DNA from: Streptomyces geranii | GTDB taxonomy: Bacteria > Actinomycetota > Actinomycetes > Streptomycetales > Streptomycetaceae | DNA length: 64,000 nucleotides | Direction of reading: 5' to 3' | Assembly: GCF_002954775.1 (NCBI RefSeq) | Contig: NZ_PJME01000012.1 | Location: 62,001 to 126,000 of the forward strand | Shown: piece by piece, positions 8,052-17,940 of the stretch | Numbering within the stretch: position 1 is the stretch's first letter | How the letters are laid out: every line of letters starts with the position of its first letter | Notes under the pieces: model-generated | What the model saw: only the letters and a program-made list of their open reading frames with translations | Databases searched by the model: none | What the model was told of the DNA's origin: nothing | Made by a program: the position numbers and the translations under genes

Positions 8052-8381
8052 GCAAGATGCGATATTTCGAGGTGACGCTGCGAGGGCCTGGCGACCCTGT
8101 GACGAACATGAGCACCCACTCGTCACCACCTCCCACCGGCGCACACATCGGCCGCAGGGCGGTCGGCGCGAAGGCGACGTGCCGACTCATGGAGAGCCTC
8201 CACCGGGTCGCGGCCGGATCGGACCGGCCTGGGGGAAGACGGGGCTACAGTGATTCGACTGCGGCTTTCGAGCCCGCTGCTTGTGGTCGGTGCATCCGAC
8301 AAGGACACATCTGACAACACAGGCGGCCCGATTCTGGCGCAGCCACCTATTGGTGGGCCCGGTCATGCGATCCGTTTCATG

Positions 8382-8459
8382 TAACGTTCCACGAAGCGGA
8401 TGCCCCACAGATTGAAGCGAACAGGCCCGAATCGTCAAGTCATCCGCGAGTAACGTTCC
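8382..8459. promoter_or_regulatory. Repeated TAACGTTCC boxes upstream of the LacI gene
   Basis: TAACGTTCC occurs at 8382-8390 and again at 8451-8459, each with the palindromic core AACGTT often seen in LacI-family sites. They lie 119 and 50 bp before the LacI start and may be autoregulatory sites. The interval 7997-8508 otherwise shows no gene. Confidence 0.4.
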
Positions 8460-8508
8460 GGAAATACAAATCGGGCAGAGCGGTGAATGACAACGGAGGT
8501 GCGCACCA

Positions 8509-9552
8509 GTGCGACCGGCAAGCGGCTCGAAGAGGATCACCATCACGGACGTCGCCCGCACCGCGGGCGTGTCCACCTCCGCCGTGTCGAAGGTGCTGAC
8601 CAACGCCTACGGCGTGAGCCCCGCCATGCGCGAGCGGGTGCAGTCGGCCGTGGCCGAGCTGGGCTACCGCCCGCACGCCGCCGCCCGGGGTATGCGGGGC
8701 CGCACCTACACGATCGGCGTGCTGCTCGCGAGCGTCCGCAACGCCTTCTACGCCGACCTCCTGGACGGCGTGAACGCGACGCTGCGCGACACCGAGTACG
8801 CGGTGTTCATCGGCTCCAGCAGTTCCGCCGAGATGGAGGAACAGACCAAGCTGATCCACGCCATGGTGGACCGGCAGATGGACGGTCTGATCCTGGTCGC
8901 CCCCGCCGTTCCCCGCGCGGAGGTGGTGCGCATCGCCGCCGACGTGCCGACGGTGGTGATCGGGCACCACGATCCCTCACCGGCGTACGACTGCGTGGTC
9001 AACCAGGACGGAGTCGGTGTCGACCTGATCGTCGATCACCTGGTCGCGCTCGGACACCGGGACATCGCCCATGTGTCGCATCCGACGGTGCCCGGCAGTC
9101 AGTGGCAGCAGCGGCCCGAGCACCACGTGCGTGCCGCCTACGGCGAGGCGATGGCCCGGCACGGTCTGGCCGACCTGGCCCGGGTCGTGAACTCGGGGTA
9201 TTCGGACGAGGGCGGCTACCGCGGTGCCATGGAATTGCTCACCTCCACACGCCCACCCACCGCGATCTTCGCCGGCGCCGACGTCGCCGCAACTGGCGTC
9301 TTCCGGGCCGCCGCCGAACTCGGCCTGCGCATCCCCGAGGACCTCTCGCTCACCGGGTACAACAACACCTTCATCGCCGCGCTCATCCCCGTGAGCCTGA
9401 CCAGCGTCGACCAGGCGGGCGCCATGATGGGCGAGACGGCGGCCAGGCTCCTGGTGGAGCGGATCGAGAAGCGGCGCGACCGCTCTGTCGTCACGGCCTC
9501 GACGCCGCGCCTGGTGACACGAGGCAGCACCGCACCGCTGCTCGGCACCTGA
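8509..9552 (+). CDS. LacI-family transcriptional regulator of the rhamnoside locus
   Basis: 347 aa. The N-terminal LacI helix-turn-helix (ITITDVARTAGVSTSAVSKVL, residues about 10-30) is followed by the hinge and a periplasmic-binding-like sugar domain (about 65-340). The GTG start at 8509 is preceded by GGAGG at 8499. It lies between a sugar-binding lipoprotein remnant on the opposite strand and two rhamnosidases downstream. Matching CGTTTCAARCG palindromes stand before both flanking units, so it most likely represses them until a rhamnose-containing ligand binds. Confidence 0.93.
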   Translation: MRPASGSKRITITDVARTAGVSTSAVSKVLTNAYGVSPAMRERVQSAVAELGYRPHAAARGMRGRTYTIGVLLASVRNAFYADLLDGVNATLRDTEYAVFIGSSSSAEMEEQTKLIHAMVDRQMDGLILVAPAVPRAEVVRIAADVPTVVIGHHDPSPAYDCVVNQDGVGVDLIVDHLVALGHRDIAHVSHPTVPGSQWQQRPEHHVRAAYGEAMARHGLADLARVVNSGYSDEGGYRGAMELLTSTRPPTAIFAGADVAATGVFRAAAELGLRIPEDLSLTGYNNTFIAALIPVSLTSVDQAGAMMGETAARLLVERIEKRRDRSVVTASTPRLVTRGSTAPLLGT

Positions 9553-9684
9553 TCCGCTCGACACCCTCGCCTCTCGCATGCGGACCTGCGCCGAACGGGC
9601 TTCGGACTCGCGCCGGGGTGCCCGCCGGGAAATTTCCGGGCCTCTCCTCTTGACGTGCCGGACATCTTCGCTTCAGGGTTGAGT

Positions 9685-9695
9685 CGTTTCAAGCG
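9685..9695. promoter_or_regulatory. LacI-type operator at the rhamnosidase promoter
   Basis: CGTTTCAAGCG, one mismatch from the palindrome at 8041-8051, with matching 5' flanking bases GA-GTC. It lies 38 bp before the chosen start of the first rhamnosidase. This is one reason for not using the longer frame that begins at 9655. Confidence 0.6.
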
Positions 9696-9732
9696 TGGAA
9701 CGTGCCACACAATGCAGGGAGCGCAGGTCGGT

Positions 9733-12537
9733 ATGAGCCTTGAGCGTCCGGAACCCGACACCACGGTGGTCTCCGTCCGGTTCGAGCACCGGGAGGACGC
9801 ACTCGGCGTCGGCACCCCGGAGCCCCGCCTGTCCTGGCAGGTCCGCACGGAGGACCCCGCCTGGCTGCAGACGGCGTACGAGGTGGAGCTGGACGGCGCC
9901 ACCGTCGTGCGGGTCGAGTCGGCCGAGCAGATCCTGGTGGCTTGGCCGTTCGGGCCCCTGCCTTCCCGCACCCGGGCCGGCGTCCGGGTCCGGGTGGCGT
10001 CCGGACCGCGCTGGAGCGAGTGGAGCGCGCCCGCCGCCGTGGAGACGGGGTTGCTGCACCCGGCCGACTGGAGCGCCAGGTTCATCACCCCCCGCGACCA
10101 CGGGGCCCTGGACGCGCCCGCCCCGGAGCTCGTCCGGACGGTCGTCCTGCGCCCCGGGATGGTCAGCGCGCGGCTGTACGCCACCGCCCACGGCGTCTAC
10201 ACCGCCTCCCTCAACGGCGCCCGGGTCGGTGACGAGGTCCTCGCGCCCGGCTGGACCAGCTACCGTCACCGGCTGCGCTACCAGACCCATGACGTCACCG
10301 CGCTGCTGGCGGAGGGCGAGAACACCCTCTGCGTCCTGCTGGGCAACGGCTGGTTCCGGGGCCATCTCGGCTGGTGGGGCGCCCGCGCCCGGTACGGCGA
10401 CCGGCTCGCCCTGCTGGCCCAGCTGGAGGTCCGCTACGCCGACGGCTCGGTGGAGACGTTCGGCACCGACGATCAGTGGCGGACCCGGGACACCGGGATC
10501 CTCGCCGACGACCTCTACAAGGGCCAGCGCACCGATCTGCGCATCGCGCCCGGCGAAGCGACCGGCCTGGTGGATGTACTGCCCGACGAGGACGCGGACC
10601 TGTCGCGACTCGTCGCCCCGGAGGGCCCGCCCGTACGGGTCACCGAGGTGCTGCCAGCGCTGAAGGTCTGGCAGTCACCGTCCGGCCGTACGCTCGTCGA
10701 CTTCGGGCAGAACGTCGTCGGCTGGGTCCGGTTGCGGGTGCGTGATGCCACGGACGGCCGGGAGGTCACGGTCCGTCACGCCGAGGTCCTGGAGGGAGAG
10801 GAACTGTGCACCAGGCCCCTGCGCACGGCCGACGCCATCGACACCTATCTGCTGGCGGAAGCCGCCGAGGCCGTCCTCGAACCCTCGCTCACCTTCCACG
10901 GCTTCCGGTACGCCGAGGTCACCGGCATACCTGACCTGGCGGTCGAGGACCTGCACGCCATGGTCGTCGGCAGCGACCTGCGCCGGACCGGTTGGTTCTC
11001 CTGTTCCGACCCGGACCTGGAGCAGTTCCACGAGAACGTCGTCCGTGGCACGCGCGGCAACTTCCTCGACATACCGACGGACTGCCCGCAGCGCGACGAA
11101 CGCCTCGGGTGGACCGGTGACATCCAGGTCTTCTCCCCCACCGCGTCCTTCCTCTTCGACTCCGCCGGCTTCCTCTCCTCCTGGCTCGCCGACCTCGCCG
11201 CCGAGCAGCACCCCGACGGCTCGGTCCCCTGGGTGATCCCCGACATCCTGGACGACACGGCCCCCACCGCCGCGGCCTGGGGCGACGCCGCCCCCGTAGT
11301 GCCCTGGGTGCTGTACGAGCGGTACGGCGACATCGGCATCCTGCGGCGACAGTTCGACAGCGCCCGTGCCTGGGTCGACAAGGCGGCCTCGCTGACCACC
11401 GACGGAGTCTGGGCGGGCGGTTTCCAGTTCGGCGACTGGCTCGACCCCACCGCACCGCCCGACGACCCGTTCGCCGCCCGCACGCCCACCGACGTCGTCG
11501 CCACCGCGTGTCTGGCCCGCTGCGCGGACGTCGTCGCCCGCACCGCGGAAGTACTGGGCCGCCACGCGGACGCGGAACAGTACTCCACGCTCGCAGCCCG
11601 GACCCGTGAGGCGTTCGCCCGCGCCTACGTCACCCCCGTGGGCCGGATCCTGGGCGACTCACCGACCGCGTACGCCATGGCCCTGCAATGGGACCTGCTG
11701 GCCTCCCCCCGGCATCGTTCGGTGGCCGGAGACAGGCTCGCCGACCTGGTCCGCACGAACGGCTTCCGTATCGCCACCGGATTCGTCGGCACCCCGCTGA
11801 TGACCGACGCCCTCACCGCCGCCGGCCATCCCGACCTCGCCCACCGCCTGCTGTTGGAGAAGGGCTGCCCCTCCTGGCTGTATCCCGTGACGATGGGCGC
11901 CACCACGGTCTGGGAACGCTGGGACAGCATGCTGCCCGACGGCACCGTCAACCCCGGCCAGATGACGTCCTTCAACCACTACGCCCTCGGAGCCGTCGCC
12001 GACTGGATGCACCGCACGGTCGCCGGACTCGCCCCCACCGCCCCCGGATACCGGGAGTTCACCGTACGCCCGCTGCCGTACCGGGCACTCACCCACGTCG
12101 CGGCCGTGCATCTCACCCCGTACGGGGAGGCGTCGGTGTGCTGGCGGCGCACCAACGGCCGGTTCCACCTGGACGTGGTCGTACCCGTGGGCGCACGTGC
12201 CAGCGTCCACCTGCCCGGTTCCGCACAGCCTCCCGTGACCGTGGCCCACGGCACGCACACCTGGACCACCGACGATCCCTGCCTCGCCCCGGCACCGTTC
12301 GAGGTGGTCACCGTGCGGGACCTCATGGACGAGCCCGGCCTCTGGGCACGCACGGTCGACGCTCTGAGCCGGAACGGCCTGGGTGACGACTCCGCACAAC
12401 TGGCCCGGCATCTTGCGCCGTTCCTCGACATACCGGCCGGCCGGCTGCCCGCGCTGCTGAACAGGGTCCTCTTCGAAGACGGCGGCGCCGACGCGTCGGC
12501 CGCTCTGGAGACCCTGCTGAGCACCGCCACGGACTGA
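9733..12537 (+). CDS. Alpha-L-rhamnosidase, GH78, cytoplasmic
   Basis: 934 aa from ATG 9733 (MSLERPEP). The frame is open from 9655, but an operator lies in that extension. N-terminal beta domains come first. The (alpha/alpha)6 catalytic domain follows, with DERLGWTGDIQVF near residue 455 (general acid region) and TVWERWDSMLPDG near 725 (glutamate base). A C-terminal beta domain ends the barrel region. About 80 additional residues after it are predicted helical and are unusual for the family. No signal peptide is present, so it should hydrolyse imported rhamnosides. It is the first gene after the LacI regulator and is followed after 88 bp by a secreted paralogue. Confidence 0.93.
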   Translation: MSLERPEPDTTVVSVRFEHREDALGVGTPEPRLSWQVRTEDPAWLQTAYEVELDGATVVRVESAEQILVAWPFGPLPSRTRAGVRVRVASGPRWSEWSAPAAVETGLLHPADWSARFITPRDHGALDAPAPELVRTVVLRPGMVSARLYATAHGVYTASLNGARVGDEVLAPGWTSYRHRLRYQTHDVTALLAEGENTLCVLLGNGWFRGHLGWWGARARYGDRLALLAQLEVRYADGSVETFGTDDQWRTRDTGILADDLYKGQRTDLRIAPGEATGLVDVLPDEDADLSRLVAPEGPPVRVTEVLPALKVWQSPSGRTLVDFGQNVVGWVRLRVRDATDGREVTVRHAEVLEGEELCTRPLRTADAIDTYLLAEAAEAVLEPSLTFHGFRYAEVTGIPDLAVEDLHAMVVGSDLRRTGWFSCSDPDLEQFHENVVRGTRGNFLDIPTDCPQRDERLGWTGDIQVFSPTASFLFDSAGFLSSWLADLAAEQHPDGSVPWVIPDILDDTAPTAAAWGDAAPVVPWVLYERYGDIGILRRQFDSARAWVDKAASLTTDGVWAGGFQFGDWLDPTAPPDDPFAARTPTDVVATACLARCADVVARTAEVLGRHADAEQYSTLAARTREAFARAYVTPVGRILGDSPTAYAMALQWDLLASPRHRSVAGDRLADLVRTNGFRIATGFVGTPLMTDALTAAGHPDLAHRLLLEKGCPSWLYPVTMGATTVWERWDSMLPDGTVNPGQMTSFNHYALGAVADWMHRTVAGLAPTAPGYREFTVRPLPYRALTHVAAVHLTPYGEASVCWRRTNGRFHLDVVVPVGARASVHLPGSAQPPVTVAHGTHTWTTDDPCLAPAPFEVVTVRDLMDEPGLWARTVDALSRNGLGDDSAQLARHLAPFLDIPAGRLPALLNRVLFEDGGADASAALETLLSTATD

Positions 12538-12625
12538 CCTCCACAACGCACACCCGCACATCCGCACACCGTGCTTCGCGGCGCCACCATCCGCGAGCAC
12601 CTGGAACAGCTCACATGGGGATGCC

Positions 12626-15600
12626 ATGCCGCGTAAACGCTCGTTTCTGTCCGTCCTCCTCAGAGGCCTTCTCGTGTTCGCCGTGGTCGGAGGCACAGCG
12701 GTCCTGCCCGCGTCCGCCTCTTCCGCCGCATCGGGCTCGGACGGGAAGTTCTCCGTGGAGACTCCGACCACCAACGGCCGGGTGAACCCCCTGGGCATCG
12801 GGGGTGAGGACCCGGTCTTCGGCTGGCAGTTGGCGTCGGCCCGGCGGGCGACCTCGCAGAAGGCGTACGAGGTCCAGGTCGGACGTACGCTTGGGTCCGC
12901 CGACGTGTGGAAGTCCGGCAAGGTCGCCTCCGACCGCCAGGTCGGCGTCCGGTACGGCGGTCCTGCCCTGAAGCCGGCCACCCGCTACTACTGGCACGTG
13001 CGGGCCTGGGACGACAGGAAGGCCGCGAGCCCGTGGAGCGCTCCCGCGTCCTTCGAGACGGGCCTGCTGGACTCCGGCGACTGGGACGGCGCCCAGTGGA
13101 TCACTCGTCCGGAGGCCGCGAGTGAGCTGGACAAGTGGACCGACTACGTCGCCACGGCCGATTTCAAGATCGACAGCGCCGCCCTCGGTATGTTCCTGCG
13201 CGCCTCCGACGCGAGCAACGGCTACATGTGGCAGTTCAACGTCACGGGCCCGACTCCTATGCTGAGACTGCACAAGCAGGTCAAGGGCAACTACAGCGTG
13301 CTGCAGGAGGTTGATCTCGCGCCCTTCGGCTTCACCAACGCGAGTCTCCTCACTGGCCGGCACACCGTCCGCTACGACGTGGCGGGCAGCACCATCAGGA
13401 CGGCCCTCGACGGCAAGCTGGTCAACACCTTCACGGACACCACGTTCGGCAAGGGCTACTTCGGTTTCCGCACCCACGGATGCTGCGGCGAGCAGGGAAC
13501 CGTCTACGACGCCGCCGTGACCGGCGCCGACGGCGGCACACTGCTCGACACCGACTTCGCCGCCGACAAGAACCCGTTCACCGGCGGTGAGATCGTCGGC
13601 TCCGCCCTCGTGGTGTCCGGCACCACGGACGCCCTCAGCGGCCCCGCGGTCCGGCCGCTCCCCCTGCTGCGCAAGGGCTTCACCACCAAGACCGGCAAGA
13701 AGATCGCCTCCGCACGCGTCTACGCGTCGGCGCTCGGCGTCTACGAGTTGGAGATCAACGGCAAGCCGGTCGGCGACCAGAAGCTCGCCCCGGGCTGGAC
13801 GAACTACCACCAGCGCATCCAGTCCCAGACGTACGACGTGACGAAGCTGCTCGCCCGCGGCGACAACGCGATCGGCGCGTCCCTGGCGAACGGCTGGTGG
13901 GCGGGCAAGGTCGGCATCGGCTGGAGCCGCCAGTACGGGGACACCCCCGCGCTCGTCGCGAAGGTGCGCATCGCCTACACCGACGGCTCGGTCCAGTGGA
14001 TCGCCACGGACGGTTCATGGAAAGCGGCTGAAGGCCCCTACACCAGGGCCGATCTGCAGGACGGCGAGACCTACGACGCACGTCTGAAGCCGTCGGGCTG
14101 GAGCCGGCCCGGATTCGACGACGCGGCATGGGAGCCCGCCACGAGCCTGGAGTCCCGGACCGCACTCCTGGTCCCGCAGAGCGACGAACCGGTGCGCGCG
14201 ACCCAGGTGCTCAAGGCCCGCGAGCTGACCCAGCCCACCGCCGGCGCCTACGTCTACGACCTCGGGCAGAACATGGTCGGCGTGCCCCGGCTGACCCTCA
14301 CCGGCTCCGCCGCCCAGACGGTCAAGATCCGCTACGCGGAGGTGCTCAACAAGAACGGCACCCTCTACACCGACAACTTCCGCACCGCCCGGGTCACCGA
14401 CCGCTACACCTTCGCCAAGACCGGCACGGTGACCTACGAACCCACCTTCACCCAGCACGGATTCCGCTACATCGAGATCACCGGGGTGAGCGCGCCTCCC
14501 GCACTCTCCGCCGTCAAGGGCGTCGTGTGGGGATCCGACCTCCCGTCCACCGGCACGCTGAAAACCTCGGACACCATGCTGAACCAGCTGGTCAGCAACA
14601 TCTCCTGGAGCCAGCGAGGCAACTTCCTCTCCATCCCCACCGACACCCCGGCCCGCGACGAACGCCTGGGCTGGACGGGAGACATCAGTCTGTTCGCGCC
14701 GACGGCCAACTACCTCGTCGACACCCGCGCGTTCCTGTCCCACTGGATGGCGGACGTCCGCAACTCCCAGTACGCCAACGGTGATCTGCCCGCCGTCGTC
14801 CCGACCCCTCAGGGCCAGTTCGGCGACAGCGGTGTCGGCTGGTCCGACGTCATGATCACGGTGCCGTACTCCGTGTGGCGTTCCTACGACGACACCCGCA
14901 TCCTGCGGGAGAACTACCCCGCCATGCGGAAGTTCTTCCAGTTCGTGCGCGACAGCGCCGGACAGGACCTTCTCGAACCCGGCCGCACCACGTTCTTCAC
15001 CAACGACTGGCTGCACCTGAACGACCCGACCGAACAGGGCATCCTGGGCACGGCCTACTACGCCGAGAACGCCCGCATGATGGCGGAGACGGCCAAGGCC
15101 CTCGGCGACGACGCGGCGGCGTCCGAATACGGCAAGCTCTCCGCCGACATCCGCGCCGCCTTCACCAGCGCCTACGTCGCCGCTGACGGCACCGTCAAGG
15201 GCAACTCCCAGACCGGGTACGCCATGGCTCTCGGTATGAACCTTGTCTCCGACCCGGCACTGGTCGAGAAGGTCGGCGAGAAGTTCGTCGCCAAACTCGC
15301 GCTGACCGACTACCACCTGCGAACCGGCTTCATCGGCACACCGCTGCTGCTGCCCGCGCTGAGCAGAATCGGCCGGGCCGACCTCGCCTACAAGATGCTG
15401 CTCCACAAGGACTACCCGTCCTGGGGCTACGAGGTCGCCAGCGGCGCCACCACCATGTGGGAGCGCTGGAACTCGATCATGCCCAACGGCGACTTCGGGC
15501 CGGTCGACATGAACTCGTTCAACCACTACGCCTACGGCGCCGTGGGCGACTGGATGTTCCAGAACATCGGCGGCCTCTCCGCGATCGAAGCCGGCTACAA

Positions 15601-15910
15601 GCGTTCCCGGATCGCACCGGTGCCCGGCGGAAACCTGACCGAGGGCTCCGGAAACCTCAAGACCGTCTACGGCACTCTCTCCTCGAAGTGGAGCACCCGC
15701 GACGGCGCTCTCGACCTGAAGGTGACCGTGCCGGTCAACACCGTCGCCGAGGTCCACGTGCCCGCCGAGACCCGCCGGGCGGTCACCGAGGGCGGTGGAC
15801 CGGTCGAGAAGGCGAAGGGCGTCCGGTTCCTCCGGATGGAGAACGGGGCCGCCGTGTTCGAGGTCGGGTCGGGCTCCTACCGCTTCGGCGTCCGCACCCC
15901 TCACAAGTAG
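12626..15910 (+). CDS. Alpha-L-rhamnosidase, GH78, secreted
   Basis: 1094 aa with a Sec signal peptide (KR near the start, LLVFAVVGGTAVLPASASSA, cleavage near residue 33). It has the same layout as the preceding enzyme, with DERLGWTGDIS near residue 677 and MWERWNSIMPNG near 944. About 150 extra residues in the N-terminal half (roughly 165-310: FLRASDASNGYMWQFN, TALDGKLVNTF) look like an inserted concanavalin-type beta-sandwich. It probably acts outside the cell on plant rhamnosides or polymers, feeding the internal enzyme. The start is ATG 12626, and a strong hairpin follows the stop. Confidence 0.93.
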   Translation: MPRKRSFLSVLLRGLLVFAVVGGTAVLPASASSAASGSDGKFSVETPTTNGRVNPLGIGGEDPVFGWQLASARRATSQKAYEVQVGRTLGSADVWKSGKVASDRQVGVRYGGPALKPATRYYWHVRAWDDRKAASPWSAPASFETGLLDSGDWDGAQWITRPEAASELDKWTDYVATADFKIDSAALGMFLRASDASNGYMWQFNVTGPTPMLRLHKQVKGNYSVLQEVDLAPFGFTNASLLTGRHTVRYDVAGSTIRTALDGKLVNTFTDTTFGKGYFGFRTHGCCGEQGTVYDAAVTGADGGTLLDTDFAADKNPFTGGEIVGSALVVSGTTDALSGPAVRPLPLLRKGFTTKTGKKIASARVYASALGVYELEINGKPVGDQKLAPGWTNYHQRIQSQTYDVTKLLARGDNAIGASLANGWWAGKVGIGWSRQYGDTPALVAKVRIAYTDGSVQWIATDGSWKAAEGPYTRADLQDGETYDARLKPSGWSRPGFDDAAWEPATSLESRTALLVPQSDEPVRATQVLKARELTQPTAGAYVYDLGQNMVGVPRLTLTGSAAQTVKIRYAEVLNKNGTLYTDNFRTARVTDRYTFAKTGTVTYEPTFTQHGFRYIEITGVSAPPALSAVKGVVWGSDLPSTGTLKTSDTMLNQLVSNISWSQRGNFLSIPTDTPARDERLGWTGDISLFAPTANYLVDTRAFLSHWMADVRNSQYANGDLPAVVPTPQGQFGDSGVGWSDVMITVPYSVWRSYDDTRILRENYPAMRKFFQFVRDSAGQDLLEPGRTTFFTNDWLHLNDPTEQGILGTAYYAENARMMAETAKALGDDAAASEYGKLSADIRAAFTSAYVAADGTVKGNSQTGYAMALGMNLVSDPALVEKVGEKFVAKLALTDYHLRTGFIGTPLLLPALSRIGRADLAYKMLLHKDYPSWGYEVASGATTMWERWNSIMPNGDFGPVDMNSFNHYAYGAVGDWMFQNIGGLSAIEAGYKRSRIAPVPGGNLTEGSGNLKTVYGTLSSKWSTRDGALDLKVTVPVNTVAEVHVPAETRRAVTEGGGPVEKAKGVRFLRMENGAAVFEVGSGSYRFGVRTPHK

Positions 15911-15918
15911 GCCGCTCC

Positions 15919-15947
15919 GGCGCGAGGTCCGACAGGGACCTCGCGCC
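15919..15947 (+). terminator. Terminator of the rhamnosidase operon
   Basis: GGCGCGAGGTCC (15919-15930) and its exact complement (15936-15947) form a 12-bp stem with a 5-nt loop, 8 bp after the stop codon. Confidence 0.8.
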
Positions 15948-16384
15948 GCTGCGGAAGCGGGCGACTTGGCCGTGGTCAGCACCTGCTGCTCTCCCGACAC
16001 CGGCCAGGTCGAGGTCCTCACCGGCACACCGTCCGCCTGACCGAGGGGCAATGCGTCGGAGCCGTGTGCCGAGCGGCGTCGGCGACCGGCGCGCAGTATG
16101 TTGCGTCGACCTGCCGTACCTGCTGTCGCACCTGGCGGGCGTGTCGGCTTCCTCAGCCGACGCTCCGGGCCTGTGGCGCCGGCCGGGCACGTACGGGGTC
16201 GCCTGTCCGCCACACGCACGAACGCACGGGGCTCCGTAGGTCCCACGGGACCGCCCGTGAACTTCCGAGACCTTTCTTCGGCCGGCTCGGCATCACGGAC
16301 CGCCCGCGGACCGGGTCCGCCACTGCGACGGGCCCGGACGGAGGCTCGGGAGGGCCTTCCCCCGTGAAGGTGGGCACGCGATTT
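15948..16384. other. Intergenic stretch without a supported gene
   Basis: About 440 bp between the rhamnosidase terminator and the IS3 element. A short tail-like frame ends at 16040 (DLAVVSTCCSPDTGQVEVL) and may be a gene remnant, but no family is recognised. Nothing else is supported. Confidence 0.4.
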
Positions 16385-16387
16385 TGA

Positions 16388-17284
16388 TCACGCGGCGAGC
16401 GTGAGTTTGGCGGTGTGGTGTCGGTGTTCGTATTCGTTGGGGCTGAGGTGGCCGTTGGCGGAGTGCCGGCGGCGGGTGTTGTAGCGAGCCAGCCAGGCGA
16501 AGACCGTCCCTCTGCAGGTCCGGGCGTCGCCGTAGTCGCAAGCGCCGTGGAGGGTCTCGCGTTTCAGGGACGCGTGGAAACTCTCGCAGGCCGCGTTGTC
16601 CGCGCTGGTGCCGACCGCACCCATCGACCGGGTGACCCCGAGCTGGTCGCAGAGGCCGGCGAAGGCCCGGGATCCGTATGGGGCCCCGTGGTCGGAGTGG
16701 AACACGGCGCCGTCCAGGCCGCCTCGGGTCGCGGCTGCCATCCGCAGTGCGTCGGCGACCAGGTCGGTGCGCATGTGGGCGGCGATGGACCAGCCGACGA
16801 TCTTGCGGCCGAAGCAGTCCAGCACGGTCGCGAGATACAGGAACTTCCCGCCTGCGAGCGGGAGATACGTGATGTCGCCCATGTATTTGCGCCCCGGCTC
16901 GGTGGCGGTGAAGTCCCGCTGGAACAGGTCCGCAACCGGTGAGGTGGCCGGGTCCGGGACGGTGGTGCGCACACGTCTGCGCAGGCGGATGCCGGTGATG
17001 GAGAACGTTCGCATGATCCGGGCGACCCGCTTCTCGTTGACCCGCCGCCCTTTCTCGCGGAGCTCGGCGGTCACGCGCGGGGAGCCGTAGGCGCCACCGG
17101 ACTCGCCGTGGACCCGGCGGATCTCCTCGGCCAGGACCCGGTCCCTGCGCTGCCGGGTGGCCCGGGCCTCGGCGCCGGCGAGCCACTTGTGGTAACTGGA
17201 CCGGTTCACGTCCAGGACCTGGCAGAGCCGCTTCACCTCGTACGTGTTGCGATGGTCGTCAACGAACTGGAAGCGGCTGATCAC
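16388..17284 (-). CDS. IS3-family transposase OrfB (DDE integrase)
   Basis: 298 aa from GTG 17284. The rve-type DDE core is intact: Asp in MGDITYLPLAG, Asp in FHSDHGAPYGS and Glu in NAACESFHASLKRE (the D-D-35-E pattern). The N-terminal HTH_21 region has YGSPRVTAELR. The start overlaps the orfA stop by GTGA, the normal arrangement for producing an OrfAB fusion by frameshifting. No internal stops are present, so it may still be active. Confidence 0.9.
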   Translation of the reverse strand: MISRFQFVDDHRNTYEVKRLCQVLDVNRSSYHKWLAGAEARATRQRRDRVLAEEIRRVHGESGGAYGSPRVTAELREKGRRVNEKRVARIMRTFSITGIRLRRRVRTTVPDPATSPVADLFQRDFTATEPGRKYMGDITYLPLAGGKFLYLATVLDCFGRKIVGWSIAAHMRTDLVADALRMAAATRGGLDGAVFHSDHGAPYGSRAFAGLCDQLGVTRSMGAVGTSADNAACESFHASLKRETLHGACDYGDARTCRGTVFAWLARYNTRRRHSANGHLSPNEYEHRHHTAKLTLAA

Positions 17285-17625
17285 CAGTTCGTCTCTCCGG
17301 CGAAATACCTGGCCGACTTGCGGAGGATGTCCCGCTCGGTGGCGAGCTTGCGCTCACTCGCCTCGAACTCGGCCACCCTCGCCTCCAACTGCCGCACCCG
17401 CTCGTCCGGATCAGCGGACGACACCGTCTCCCGAGGCTGGGCGCCCGGCTTTGCAGCCGTGGCGGTGACGCCGCGGCGTTCGCGGCCCCGCAGTACCCAC
17501 TCACGCAGGGTCGCCCGGCTGACGCCCAGATCGGCGGCGATGCTCTTGTACGTCGCCCCGGGTGTGGACTCGTACAGGGCCACGGCATCGGCCTTGAACT
17601 CGTCCGAGTAGTCCTTCATCGCCAT
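17281..17625 (-). CDS. IS3-family transposase OrfA
   Basis: 114 aa from ATG 17625 (MAMKDYSDEF). The frame is open to 17682, but GGAGGAAG upstream of 17625 supports the shorter form. It has a helix-turn-helix (ATYKSIAADLGVSRATLREW) and a C-terminal leucine-zipper-like coiled coil (RVRQLEARVAEFEASERKL), ending in the LRKSARYFAGETNW tail typical of this family. It overlaps orfB by 4 bp. Confidence 0.9.
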   Translation of the reverse strand: MAMKDYSDEFKADAVALYESTPGATYKSIAADLGVSRATLREWVLRGRERRGVTATAAKPGAQPRETVSSADPDERVRQLEARVAEFEASERKLATERDILRKSARYFAGETNW

Positions 17626-17678
17626 CGGCGGTCTTCTCGCTTCCTCCGGATCAATCAGATCCAGTATCAGCGTGACCA

Positions 17679-17860
17679 CCACTCAGGGGGAGGCCCCGAT
17701 CCACCTCTGCCGTGACGCCATCGCCTGCCTGGGCGCCTACCTCCGGGGGGGGGAAGCAATGCCACCACGCACGAGCCCCGTCGGGGAGATCCGCGCGCTC
17801 TGGCACTCTTCCGACATCGGCTCAGAGAAAGACATGTTCTTCTACGAGCCGGAAACGTAG
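17679..17860 (+). pseudogene. C-terminal remnant of an unknown gene cut by the IS3 element
   Basis: About 60 codons remain open from the right end of the IS3 element to TAG 17860 (HLCRDAIACLGAYLRGG, EIRALWHSSDIGSEKDMFF). No family is recognised. It runs into the IS end, so the 5' part is lost. Confidence 0.4.
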
Positions 17861-17940
17861 CGGGCACCGGTCCGGCAGCCCCACAGATCGATCACCACCC
17901 AGCGGATACACACCGAGCAGCCATTACCAACGACAGCATT

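Larger units (their letters stand above)
16385..17678 (-). mobile_element. IS3-family insertion sequence, structurally complete
   Basis: The element is about 1.29 kb and contains overlapping orfA and orfB. Candidate ends are TGATCACGC at 16385-16393 and TGGTCACGC (complement of 17670-17678), 8 of 9 positions matching. No 3-bp target duplication could be seen, and the flanks carry unrelated gene scraps, so the insertion is probably old or rearranged. Confidence 0.75.

Noticed and set aside
9655..9732. Longer start of the first rhamnosidase
   Set aside because: The extension contains the LacI-type operator and lacks a ribosome site. The family starts near MSLERPEP.
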